Positions 50,301-58,268 of a DNA stretch of 64,000 nucleotides are shown in pieces. Position numbers and translations under genes: made by a program. Under the pieces are notes generated by a model. That model had not been told where the DNA came from. It worked only from the letters and a program-made list of their open reading frames with translations, and did no database searches. Origin of the DNA: Pseudomonas mandelii (GTDB lineage: Bacteria > Pseudomonadota > Gammaproteobacteria > Pseudomonadales > Pseudomonadaceae); contig NZ_LT629796.1 in assembly GCF_900106065.1 (NCBI RefSeq), positions 3,255,501 to 3,319,500 of the forward strand. The letters are read 5' to 3'. Within the stretch, counting starts at the first letter, position 1, and every line of letters begins with the position of its first letter.

Positions 50301-50702
50301 ATGCGTAGATCCAACCGAGGTTTCACCCTGATCGAAATCATGATCGTGATTGCGATCATCGGGATCGTCATCACCATTGGTGCCCCGAGCCTCACCGAGT
50401 ACGTGAAAAAGGGCCGCCGCACCGAAGTGGCCGGGCTGCTCTCCGAGCAGGCACAGATCCTTGAGCGGTTCTACTCGAAGAACAATGTCTATACCGCTGC
50501 CACCGGACTGAGCGCCGGCAACGATTTTTACACCATCACCCCGACCCTGACCGATCAAACCTTTTTGCTGACGGCAACGCGCAAGACCGGCGCTGCAATG
50601 GCGACTGACAAGTGCGGGGATTTCACCCTCACCAACACCGGCGTCAGAAGCATGGTCAATGCGACGTCCGGGTTGGTGACCAAAGATTGCTGGGGTCGCT
50701 GA
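50301..50702 (+). CDS. pilE: Type IV pilus minor pilin PilE
   Basis: 133 residues, signal MRRSNRG/FTLIEIMIVIAIIGIV, Glu5 present; ends with a Cys pair (KCGDF ... KDCWGR) that fits the pilin D-region disulfide. Last gene of the minor-pilin run. A GGGCGC-loop-GCGCCC hairpin at 50714-50732 follows, with T only in the loop. Confidence 0.9.
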   Translation: MRRSNRGFTLIEIMIVIAIIGIVITIGAPSLTEYVKKGRRTEVAGLLSEQAQILERFYSKNNVYTAATGLSAGNDFYTITPTLTDQTFLLTATRKTGAAMATDKCGDFTLTNTGVRSMVNATSGLVTKDCWGR

Positions 50703-50760
50703 GTTCCCTTTTCGGGCGCCTTTTTTGCGCCCTCTGTCTATTTACCGGTTGGATCAGAAC

Positions 50761-51861
50761 ATGAGCAGGCAACAGCAAGTGGTGATTGTCGGCGGCGGCG
50801 TGATTGGGCTGCTGACGGCGTTCAATCTCGCATCCGAAGTGCAAAGTGTTGTGTTGCTGGATCGTTCGAGCGTGGGGCAGGAATCGTCATGGGCCGGTGG
50901 CGGGATTGTTTCCCCGCTCTATCCATGGCGCTACAGTCCGGCAGTCACCGCGCTGGCGCATTGGTCCCAGGATTTTTATCCGCAGCTCGGTGAGCGACTG
51001 TTCGCCGCAACCGGGGTTGATCCCGAAGTGCATACCACCGGCCTGTACTGGCTGGATCTGGATGACGAGGCCGAGGCGTTGGCCTGGGCCGAGCGGGAAA
51101 ACCGTCCGTTGCGGGCTGTGGATATCTCGGCGGCACACGATGCCGTACCAGTGCTGGGCCCCGGGTTTTCCCGGGCGATCTATATGGCTGATGTGGCCAA
51201 CGTGCGTAATCCACGGCTGGTAAAGTCCCTGAAGGCTGCATTGTTGGCGCTGCCGAACGTGACGATTCGTGAGCAGTGCGAAGTCAGCGGGTTTATTCGC
51301 GAAGGCGACAGGGTTGTCGGCGTGCAGACTTCGGTGGGCCCCATACACGGTGATCAGGTGGTCCTGACGGCTGGCGCCTGGAGTGGTGACTTGCTCAAGA
51401 GTCTGGACCTTGAGTTGCCGGTCGAGCCGGTCAAAGGGCAGATGATTCTGTACAAGTGCGCGGCGGACTTCCTGCCGAGCATGGTGCTGGCCAAGGGGCG
51501 TTATGCGATTCCCAGGCGCGACGGACACATTCTGATAGGCAGTACGCTGGAGCATGAAGGCTACGACAAGACGCCGACCGACTCGGCGCTGGAGAGTCTG
51601 AAGGCATCAGCGGTAGAGTTGATTCCTGCGCTGGCAGAGGCCGAAGTGGTGGGGCATTGGGCCGGATTGCGCCCGGGTTCGCCGGAAGGCATTCCCTACA
51701 TTGGCCGAGTGCCGGGGTTCGATGGACTTTGGCTCAACTGCGGGCATTACCGTAACGGGCTGGTACTGGCGCCGGCGTCGTGTCAGTTGTTTGCGGATGT
51801 GATGTTGGGCAGGGCGCCGATTATTGATCCTGCGCCGTATGCGCCGACCGGGCGGATCTGA
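50761..51861 (+). CDS. thiO: FAD-dependent glycine/D-amino acid oxidase (ThiO-like)
   Basis: 366 residues. The N-terminal dinucleotide site is VVIVGGGVIGLLTAFNLA; SSWAGGGIVSPLYPWRY is the DAO-family flavin loop; GRYAIPRRDGHILIGSTLEHEG and WAGLRPGSPEGIPYIGRV are the C-terminal FAD-binding motifs. Members supply dehydroglycine for thiamine or oxidise D-amino acids; the sequence alone does not decide which. It lies between pilE and pilR. Confidence 0.9.
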   Translation: MSRQQQVVIVGGGVIGLLTAFNLASEVQSVVLLDRSSVGQESSWAGGGIVSPLYPWRYSPAVTALAHWSQDFYPQLGERLFAATGVDPEVHTTGLYWLDLDDEAEALAWAERENRPLRAVDISAAHDAVPVLGPGFSRAIYMADVANVRNPRLVKSLKAALLALPNVTIREQCEVSGFIREGDRVVGVQTSVGPIHGDQVVLTAGAWSGDLLKSLDLELPVEPVKGQMILYKCAADFLPSMVLAKGRYAIPRRDGHILIGSTLEHEGYDKTPTDSALESLKASAVELIPALAEAEVVGHWAGLRPGSPEGIPYIGRVPGFDGLWLNCGHYRNGLVLAPASCQLFADVMLGRAPIIDPAPYAPTGRI

Positions 51862-51890
51862 CAGCAAGATTCTTTATCGCCTGCCAGATC

Positions 51891-51986
51891 GCTTTCGCGG
51901 GCAAGCCTCGCTCCTACAAGTTTGAGTCGTTCAATACACTTGCGAACGACACACCCCCTGTAGGAGCGAGGCTTGCCCGCGAAGGA
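51891..51986. repeat. REPIN, GTAGGAGCGAGGCTTGC type
   Basis: GCGGGCAAGCCTCGCTCCTA and its exact inverse TAGGAGCGAGGCTTGCCCGC flank a 45-bp spacer; lies tail to tail between thiO and pilR. Confidence 0.92.
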
Positions 51987-51990
51987 GCCC

Positions 51991-53331
51991 TCAATCCAGA
52001 CCCAATTTCTTGAGCCGATATCGCATCGATCTGAATGAAAGATTCAACCGCTGGGCCGCCGCCGTGCGGTTCCAGCGGGTTTCCTCCAGTGCCTGGAGGA
52101 TGAGTTTGCGTTCGACGTTTTCCAGATAATCTTCCAGGTTATCGATTTGCGTCAGGTCCGGCACGCCGCTCTCTGCCGTGCAGTTACCTTCGGCCAGTCG
52201 CAGGTCGCTGGCTTCAATCTGTTTGTCCTCGCACAGGGTGTAAGCCCTCTCCAGCACGTTCTCCAGCTCCCGTACGTTGCCCGGAAAACGGTAACTTTTC
52301 AGCGCATCCAGGGCGAGTGGATGGAGTTTTGCGGCGGGTTGACCGCTGCCGGCCGCCAGGCGCTTGAGCACATGGCTGGCCAGCGGTTCGATGTCGTCGC
52401 GGCGCTCGCGCAAAGGGGGGACGCGCAGTTCGATCACGTTCAACCGGTAGTACAAATCCTGGCGAAAGCGTTCGGCGGTGACTTCGGCATCGAGGTCTTT
52501 GTGGGTGGCACAAAGGATGCGGACATCAACCACCATTTCTTGCTGACCGCCGACACTGCGAATGGCTTTCTCCTGAATGGCTCGGAGCAGTTTGACCTGC
52601 ATCGCCAAGGGCAGATCGGCCACTTCGTCGAGAAACAGTGTGCCGCCGTGGGCGGCTTGGAACAGCCCTGGTTTGTCTTCGATGGCGCCGCTGAAACTGC
52701 CTTTGCGATGGCCGAAGAATTCACTCTCCATCAACTCTGACGGAATTGCCCCGCAATTGACCGGGACGAACGGTTGATTAGCCCGCGGGCCCTGCTCGTG
52801 GATCAGTCGGGCGACCAATTCCTTGCCACTGCCGGATTCGCCGCTGATGTACACCGGGGCCTGACTGCGTGCGAGTTTGTCGATTTGTTTGCGCAGGTTG
52901 CGCATGGGCAGTGAATCGCCCAGCAACCGGCGATCGATGGCGGTACTGGCGCCACCCGGTGCCGGCAAGCGCAGGGCGCTGGTGACCAGTTCGCGCAGGC
53001 GCGTCAGGTCAACCGGCTTGGTCAGGAAGTCGAAAGCCCCTGCCTTGAGGGCGTTGATCGCTGTTTCGAGGCTGCCGTAAGCGGTGATCATCGCCACCGG
53101 CACGTGTGGGTAACGTTGCTGGATGTACTGCACCAACTCAAGGCCGGTGCCGTCGGGCAGGCGCATGTCGGTCAGGCACAGCTCGAATGTCTCGCGCATC
53201 AACAAGGCTTGGGCTTCGCCAAGGTTGCGGGCACTGTAGGTATCGAGTTTCATCCGTCCCAGGGTGATTTCCAGTAGTTCGCGGATATCGGGTTCGTCGT
53301 CGACGATCAGGACTTTTGGCCGTGGGCTCAT
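51991..53331 (-). CDS. pilR: Sigma54 response regulator PilR
   Basis: 446 residues, NtrC family. The receiver domain has the phosphoacceptor Asp in CLTDMRLPDG (about 52). The AAA+ domain has Walker A GESGSGKE. The sigma54-contact loop is GSFSGA instead of GAFTGA. A Fis-type helix-turn-helix (WNRTAAAQRLNLSFRSMRYRLKKLG) lies at the very C-terminus. The start is 2 bp behind the pilS stop. It activates pilin transcription together with PilS; pilA itself is not in this window. Confidence 0.94.
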   Translation of the reverse strand: MSPRPKVLIVDDEPDIRELLEITLGRMKLDTYSARNLGEAQALLMRETFELCLTDMRLPDGTGLELVQYIQQRYPHVPVAMITAYGSLETAINALKAGAFDFLTKPVDLTRLRELVTSALRLPAPGGASTAIDRRLLGDSLPMRNLRKQIDKLARSQAPVYISGESGSGKELVARLIHEQGPRANQPFVPVNCGAIPSELMESEFFGHRKGSFSGAIEDKPGLFQAAHGGTLFLDEVADLPLAMQVKLLRAIQEKAIRSVGGQQEMVVDVRILCATHKDLDAEVTAERFRQDLYYRLNVIELRVPPLRERRDDIEPLASHVLKRLAAGSGQPAAKLHPLALDALKSYRFPGNVRELENVLERAYTLCEDKQIEASDLRLAEGNCTAESGVPDLTQIDNLEDYLENVERKLILQALEETRWNRTAAAQRLNLSFRSMRYRLKKLGLD

Positions 53332-53333
53332 GT

Positions 53334-54944
53334 TCAACTTTGTTTCCGTCCGTGAGCAAAAGTGATGCGAAAGCAGCCGCCACCTTGGCGTGGTTTGAAG
53401 TCTAGGCGGGCCTGGTTGCTTTCGCACAGCTCACGGGACAGATAAAGCCCCAGGCCTGTGCCCTGGCTACTGGTGGTGAAGAACGGTTCGAACAAATGCG
53501 TCTGTTGGTCCGGCGCCACGCCGGGGCCGTTGTCCCGGACTTCGAGCGTCGGCAACTGGCTGTCGGGCTCGACAAACAACTCGAGCCAGGCCTGCGCCAG
53601 GTCGTGATTCAGGGCGCTATGGCGCCAGGCATTGCGCAACAGATTGTCGAGAATCTGAGTCAGCTGATTCGGGTCCATCAGGGTTTTGAAGTCGCCCGGG
53701 CCGATGTGCAGGTGAATCAACTGGCGATCGGTCGCGCCTTCACGGGTTTCGGCGACGAAATGCTCCAGCCACGGCTTCAGATCGAGCCGTTGCGGTACGG
53801 TTTGCTGGCGGCGGGACAGTTGCAGGACGTTTTCGATAACCCGATTCATTCGCTGAGAGTGGTCTTGAATAATCTGCGTCAGACGCCGATCCGCGCCGTT
53901 CAGTTCCTCGGATTCCTGCAATAGCTGCGCGGCATGACTAACGGCGCCCAGTGGATTGCGGATTTCATGGGCGATACCCGCCGTCAGGCGCCCGAGTGCG
54001 GCGAGCTTCAGTTGCTGCGCTTGTTGAGCGATCTGGGCGAGGTCCTCCAGAAATACCAGGGTGTGGTGGTTCGGGCTTTGGTCCAACGCAATGAAGCTGG
54101 GTTGCAGTTCTATGCCATTGCTGGCGATTTTCAGGCTTTGCGGTCGCAGCGATGGATTGTTGAACCACAGCTGAAGGCGTTCGACCAAGGCCGGCGAATA
54201 GTCGTCGATCAGCTGACCATCGAGGTCGTTCTGCCCCAGTAAGGTCAAGGCGCTTTGATTGGCCAGTCGCACCCGCCGCTGGTCGTCCAGCACCAGAATG
54301 CCCGTGCGCATGCGGTGCAGGATCAGCGCATTGAGCGCTTCCAGGCCAAGCACTTCACTGGCTCGCTGTTCGGCGAGGTTTTCGCTGACTTCCAGTCGCC
54401 TGATCAGACCTTGCACCAGCAACGCCGCGGCAAAACACAGCGCGCCGAGAGTGCCGACTTGCAGGTACTCGCCGGGACTGATCGGGTGACTGAAACTCAG
54501 GAGGAAGCCAAGGCCGACGATGCCAAGGGCGGCGACCGCCGCGATCAACAAGCCGATACGTCCGCGCAACAGGGTGTTGCTGATGGCCACCGAGACAATG
54601 AGCAGGTTGCCGATGGCGCTGGCCACACCGCCCGCGGCATAGAACAGGCCGCACAGCAGCAGGACATCGACCAATGCAAGGCTGAAAAGCTGTGCCGGCC
54701 GTCGGGTGTTCTGCCAAAAGACCACCAGCAGGATGTTCAGCACCAGGTACAACCAACTGCCACTGCGCAGCAGGTCATCCTGGGCGAAGGCCAGCAGCTG
54801 GTTGTCCATGTTGCTGGAAATCAACAGTACGAGAGTGATGCCGACGCTTAAACGGTAGAGATGGTAAAGACGCAGCAGTCGCTGTGCCTGTTTGCCGCCG
54901 GGAGTGGACGTCTCAGCGACCACTTGGGCCCGGGCCTTGCTCAA
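53334..54944 (-). CDS. pilS: Membrane sensor kinase PilS
   Basis: 536 residues, starting TTG inside the preceding gene (32-bp overlap; weak SD, so the exact start is open). Six membrane helices between about 30 and 185, a PAS-like part (about 205-310), a His-kinase H-box GIAHEIRNPLGAVSHA, N-box NLLRNAWRHSAL, and G-boxes EVRDNGPGVAPD and GTGLGLYLS. Confidence 0.94.
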   Translation of the reverse strand: MSKARAQVVAETSTPGGKQAQRLLRLYHLYRLSVGITLVLLISSNMDNQLLAFAQDDLLRSGSWLYLVLNILLVVFWQNTRRPAQLFSLALVDVLLLCGLFYAAGGVASAIGNLLIVSVAISNTLLRGRIGLLIAAVAALGIVGLGFLLSFSHPISPGEYLQVGTLGALCFAAALLVQGLIRRLEVSENLAEQRASEVLGLEALNALILHRMRTGILVLDDQRRVRLANQSALTLLGQNDLDGQLIDDYSPALVERLQLWFNNPSLRPQSLKIASNGIELQPSFIALDQSPNHHTLVFLEDLAQIAQQAQQLKLAALGRLTAGIAHEIRNPLGAVSHAAQLLQESEELNGADRRLTQIIQDHSQRMNRVIENVLQLSRRQQTVPQRLDLKPWLEHFVAETREGATDRQLIHLHIGPGDFKTLMDPNQLTQILDNLLRNAWRHSALNHDLAQAWLELFVEPDSQLPTLEVRDNGPGVAPDQQTHLFEPFFTTSSQGTGLGLYLSRELCESNQARLDFKPRQGGGCFRITFAHGRKQS

Positions 54945-55146
54945 GGTGAGCCTGGCTGCAATACCACTGTTGTTGAAGGCTCAGCGCGCGATCGCGGGGC
55001 AGGTGTACGCCGCAATGCGCGCAGCGGACCATCGGTGCGGCATCCAGCTCGGCGGAGGACCTGGGCGCGGAATTCGAAGCCTTGAACTTGCGCCAGAACC
55101 ATACCGCAGCGGCAATCAGGGCGATCCAGAACAGTAAACGAAGCAT
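54913..55146 (-). CDS. Small membrane zinc-ribbon-like protein (PP0621-like)
   Basis: 77 residues. One N-terminal membrane helix (LLFWIALIAAAVWFW), then Lys-rich, then a Cys motif C-x2-C ... YC-x-x-x-H in MVRCAHCGVHLPRDRAL ... QQWYCSQAH, a likely metal knuckle. It overlaps pilS by 32 bp and probably heads the pilS-pilR transcript. Role unknown; a pilus link is only positional. Confidence 0.82.
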   Translation of the reverse strand: MLRLLFWIALIAAAVWFWRKFKASNSAPRSSAELDAAPMVRCAHCGVHLPRDRALSLQQQWYCSQAHLEQGPGPSGR

Positions 55147-55212
55147 GGTGAGCTGCTTTATTGGCTAATGAGCAGGCAGTTTAGCCAAGGACCTGACCTG
55201 CGCACAGCGCAA

Positions 55213-55243
55213 TAAAAAAGGGAGACTCAAGAGTCTCCCTTTT
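55213..55243. terminator. Terminator of bamD
   Basis: AAAAAGGGAGACTC / GAGTCTCCCTTTTT with an AA loop; a 14-bp perfect stem with A- and T-runs built in, effective for the - strand gene bamD. Confidence 0.92.
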
Positions 55244-55259
55244 TGCATAACCCGATGTG

Positions 55260-56282
55260 TCAGTCGAACACGCCGAAGGTCATGTAGCTGAACCACGAGC
55301 GGTCTTCGCTGTTGGCTTCGGACTCGTGTTCCTCTTCTTCGATCACGTCGCCATCTGCATCTTTAGGCTTCAGATCGTTCGGAATCGCGTCCTTGGCATC
55401 CTGGAACTGCTTCTGCACGTCCTGGTTGGCGCGGGTTTCGCCCGGCGGCAGAGGAGGACGGGATTCGATCAGGCCCAAGGTGGCCTTGCTCAGCCACGAA
55501 CGGTTGTCGGCTTCGTCGACCGAAGGCTTGAACTGACCGTCTACCAGGCTTGGGTGGTTCGGGTAGTTGAGCTTCAGGGTTTCAAGGCTGGTGGCTGCCA
55601 GGTCGTCCAGGTGCAGACGTTGGTAGGCTTCAGTCATCACCGCCAGGCCGTCACCGACCGAAGGGGTTTCCTGGAAGTTTTCCACTACGTAACGGCCACG
55701 GTTCGCAGCGGCGACATAGGCCTGACGGGTCAGGTAGTAGTCGGCAACGTGAATCTCGTAGGCCGCCAGCAGGTTGCGCAGGTAGATCATGCGCTGCTTG
55801 GCGTCCGGCGAGTAGCGGCTGTTCGGGAAACGGCTGGTCAGCTGGGCGAACTCGTTGTACGAGTCGCGGGCCGCACCCGGGTCACGCTTGGTCATGTCCA
55901 GCGGCAGGAAGCGCGACAACAGGCCGACGTCCTGGTCGAAGGAGGTCAGGCCCTTGAGGTAATACGCGTAATCCACGTTCGGATGCTGTGGGTGCAAACG
56001 AATGAAACGCTCGGCAGCAGACTTCGCAGCCTCAGGCTCGGCGTTCTTGTAGTTGGCGTAGATCAGCTCGAGTTGAGCCTGATCGGCGTAGCGCCCGAAC
56101 GGATAACGCGACTCCAGTGCCTTCAGCTTGGCTGTGGCGGCAGTGTAGCTATTGTTGTCCAGGTCGGTCTGAGCCTGCTGGTACAGCTCGACTTCGCTAA
56201 GGTTTTCGTCTACGACTTCCTTCGATGAGCAAGCAGCGGTCAATGCGAGGATGGCGATCAGCAGCAGGTGTTTCACTTGCAT
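55260..56282 (-). CDS. bamD: Outer-membrane assembly lipoprotein BamD (ComL)
   Basis: 340 residues. The ATG gives a lipoprotein signal with lipobox LTAAC (Cys18). Tetratricopeptide-like repeats run through about 30-240, including [25 protein letters not shown]. The C-terminal part is acidic ([15 protein letters not shown]) and longer than in E. coli BamD (245 residues), typical for pseudomonads. Divergent from rluD across 151 bp. Confidence 0.96.
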   Translation of the reverse strand: MQVKHLLLIAILALTAACSSKEVVDENLSEVELYQQAQTDLDNNSYTAATAKLKALESRYPFGRYADQAQLELIYANYKNAEPEAAKSAAERFIRLHPQHPNVDYAYYLKGLTSFDQDVGLLSRFLPLDMTKRDPGAARDSYNEFAQLTSRFPNSRYSPDAKQRMIYLRNLLAAYEIHVADYYLTRQAYVAAANRGRYVVENFQETPSVGDGLAVMTEAYQRLHLDDLAATSLETLKLNYPNHPSLVDGQFKPSVDEADNRSWLSKATLGLIESRPPLPPGETRANQDVQKQFQDAKDAIPNDLKPKDADGDVIEEEEHESEANSEDRSWFSYMTFGVFD

Positions 56283-56433
56283 GGCGGCTTGCGTCCCTAT
56301 GACGGCCGCTGTCTTGGGCGGGGCCGTCCTGTTATGATGAGCGCCCCGTTGAATAGCCTCGGGGCAAAAGACGCCGTATTTAACCACAAGCGCGCAGCCG
56401 AAACCAAAGGCTGTGCCGACGCCTAGTCTGAGC

Positions 56434-57396
56434 ATGTCCGATAAAATTGAACTTCGCGCAGAGGTGCCGTCCGAATTGGGCGGCCAACGCCTCGATCAAG
56501 TCGCCGCACAATTATTCGCTGAGCACTCGCGCTCGCGCCTTTCCGCCTGGATCAAAGACGGCCGCCTGACTGTGGATGGGGCGGTTATCCGCCCGCGAGA
56601 CATCGTTCATGGTGGCGCCATTCTTGAACTGACTGCCGAGCAGGAAGCTCAGGGCGAATGGATCGCTCAAGACATCGAGCTGGACATCGTCTATGAAGAC
56701 GATGACATCCTGGTGATCAACAAACCTGCGGGCCTGGTGGTGCATCCTGCCGCCGGTCACGCGGATGGCACCTTGCTCAACGCCTTGCTGCACCACGTGC
56801 CGGACATTATCAATGTGCCCCGCGCCGGTATCGTGCATCGCCTGGACAAGGACACCACCGGTCTGATGGTGGTGGCCAAGACCATTCAGGCGCAGACACA
56901 GCTTGTCACGCAATTGCAGAGCCGTAGCGTAAGCCGGATCTACGAATGCATCGTGATCGGTGTGGTGACGGCCGGCGGCAAGATCAATGCGCCGATCGGT
57001 CGTCACGGCCAGCAACGCCAGCGCATGGCCGTGATGGAAGGGGGCAAGCAAGCCGTCAGCCATTACCGCGTACTTGAGCGTTTCCGCTCTCACACGCACG
57101 TGCGGGTGAAGCTGGAAACCGGTCGTACACACCAGATTCGCGTGCACATGGCCCACATCAACTACCCGTTGGTCGGAGATCCTGCCTACGGCGGTCGCTT
57201 CCGCATTCCACCGGCCGCCAGTGTGACCATGGTCGAATCGTTGAAGGCGTTCCCGCGTCAGGCACTGCATGCGCGGTTCCTGGAGCTGGATCACCCGACC
57301 ACCGGTAAACGCATGAGCTGGGAATCGCCATTGCCGGATGATTTCGTCTGGTTGCTCACGCTGCTCAAGCAAGACCGCGAGGCGTTCATCGGATGA
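56434..57396 (+). CDS. rluD: 23S rRNA pseudouridine synthase RluD
   Basis: 320 residues. S4 RNA-binding domain (about 18-75) and catalytic Asp138 in [20 protein letters not shown] and [10 protein letters not shown] are intact. Its stop overlaps the pgeF start (ATGA). Confidence 0.96.
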   Translation: MSDKIELRAEVPSELGGQRLDQVAAQLFAEHSRSRLSAWIKDGRLTVDGAVIRPRDIVHGGAILELTAEQEAQGEWIAQDIELDIVYEDDDILVINKPAGLVVHPAAGHADGTLLNALLHHVPDIINVPRAGIVHRLDKDTTGLMVVAKTIQAQTQLVTQLQSRSVSRIYECIVIGVVTAGGKINAPIGRHGQQRQRMAVMEGGKQAVSHYRVLERFRSHTHVRVKLETGRTHQIRVHMAHINYPLVGDPAYGGRFRIPPAASVTMVESLKAFPRQALHARFLELDHPTTGKRMSWESPLPDDFVWLLTLLKQDREAFIG

Positions 57397-58112
57397 GTGA
57401 CTGGCTGATTCCCGACTGGCCTGCGCCTGCCGGGGTGAAAGCCTGCGTTACCACCCGTGCGGGCGGCGTCAGTCTGGCGCCGTTCGACAGCCTCAACCTT
57501 GGCGATCACGTCGGCGACAACCCGGAAGCGGTTGCCGAAAATCGCCGACGCCTCACCGATCATTTCTCTATTCAGCCGGCCTGGTTAAAGCAGGTTCACG
57601 GCATTGCCGTGGCCCATGCCGACCCCAATATCACGGCAACCGCTGATGCCAGTTGGACGACAACCCCCGGCATTGCCTGCGCGGCAATGACCGCCGATTG
57701 CCTGCCAGCGCTATTTTGTGACCGTGCCGGTACTCGCGTCGCGGCGGCCCATGCCGGTTGGCGTGGATTGGCGGCAGGTGTGCTCGAAGCGACGCTCGAC
57801 AGCCTGGCGGTGCCTCCAGAAGACGTGCTGGTCTGGCTGGGCCCGGCCATTGGCCCGCAAGCCTTTGAAGTCGGCCCGGAAGTGCGCGAGACCTTCGTCC
57901 AGCAACTGCCCGAAGCGGCCAAAGCCTTTGTGCCCAGCCAAAACGCTGGCAAGTTCATGGCCGACATCTACGAACTGGCGCGTTTGCGCCTTGCTGTGCG
58001 CGGTGTCACCGCTGTTTATGGTGGCGGTTTCTGCACCGTGACCGATCCTCGCTTCTTTTCTTACCGCCGCAATCCACGCACGGGTCGGTTTGCCTCTCTT
58101 ATCTGGCTGTAG
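57393..58112 (+). CDS. pgeF: Peptidoglycan editing factor PgeF (YfiH, laccase-domain)
   Basis: 239 residues. A purine nucleoside phosphorylase/deaminase fold with the zinc/copper ligands His-Cys-His: KQVHG, TADCLPALFCD and AAHAGWRGLAAG. The E. coli homologue prevents L-Ser misincorporation into peptidoglycan. Coupled to rluD by a 4-bp overlap. Confidence 0.95.
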   Translation: MSDWLIPDWPAPAGVKACVTTRAGGVSLAPFDSLNLGDHVGDNPEAVAENRRRLTDHFSIQPAWLKQVHGIAVAHADPNITATADASWTTTPGIACAAMTADCLPALFCDRAGTRVAAAHAGWRGLAAGVLEATLDSLAVPPEDVLVWLGPAIGPQAFEVGPEVRETFVQQLPEAAKAFVPSQNAGKFMADIYELARLRLAVRGVTAVYGGGFCTVTDPRFFSYRRNPRTGRFASLIWL

Positions 58113-58168
58113 TGCCCTGTCTGGGGTACGAACGCTAGACTTCTCTGATCTACATCAATTCCAAGACG

Positions 58169-58196
58169 CTTGAATCTCCCAGAATCGACCACATCT
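58169..58196 (+). promoter_or_regulatory. Sigma32 heat-shock promoter of clpB
   Basis: CTTGAA, 14-bp spacer, CCACATCT; the consensus is CTTGAA-N11-14-CCCCATNT, with one base off in the -10 part. The distance to the clpB ATG is about 73 bp. Confidence 0.82.
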
Positions 58197-58268
58197 AATG
58201 AGGTATCTGGCAGGTTTCTTCATTCAGGATGTTTTATAGGTCCGGCCTGCTCAAAAGGAAGGTGACCC

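Noticed and set aside
50714..50732. Hairpin after pilE as a terminator
   Set aside because: GGGCGC / GCGCCC is a stem, but the T-run lies in the loop and not after the stem.
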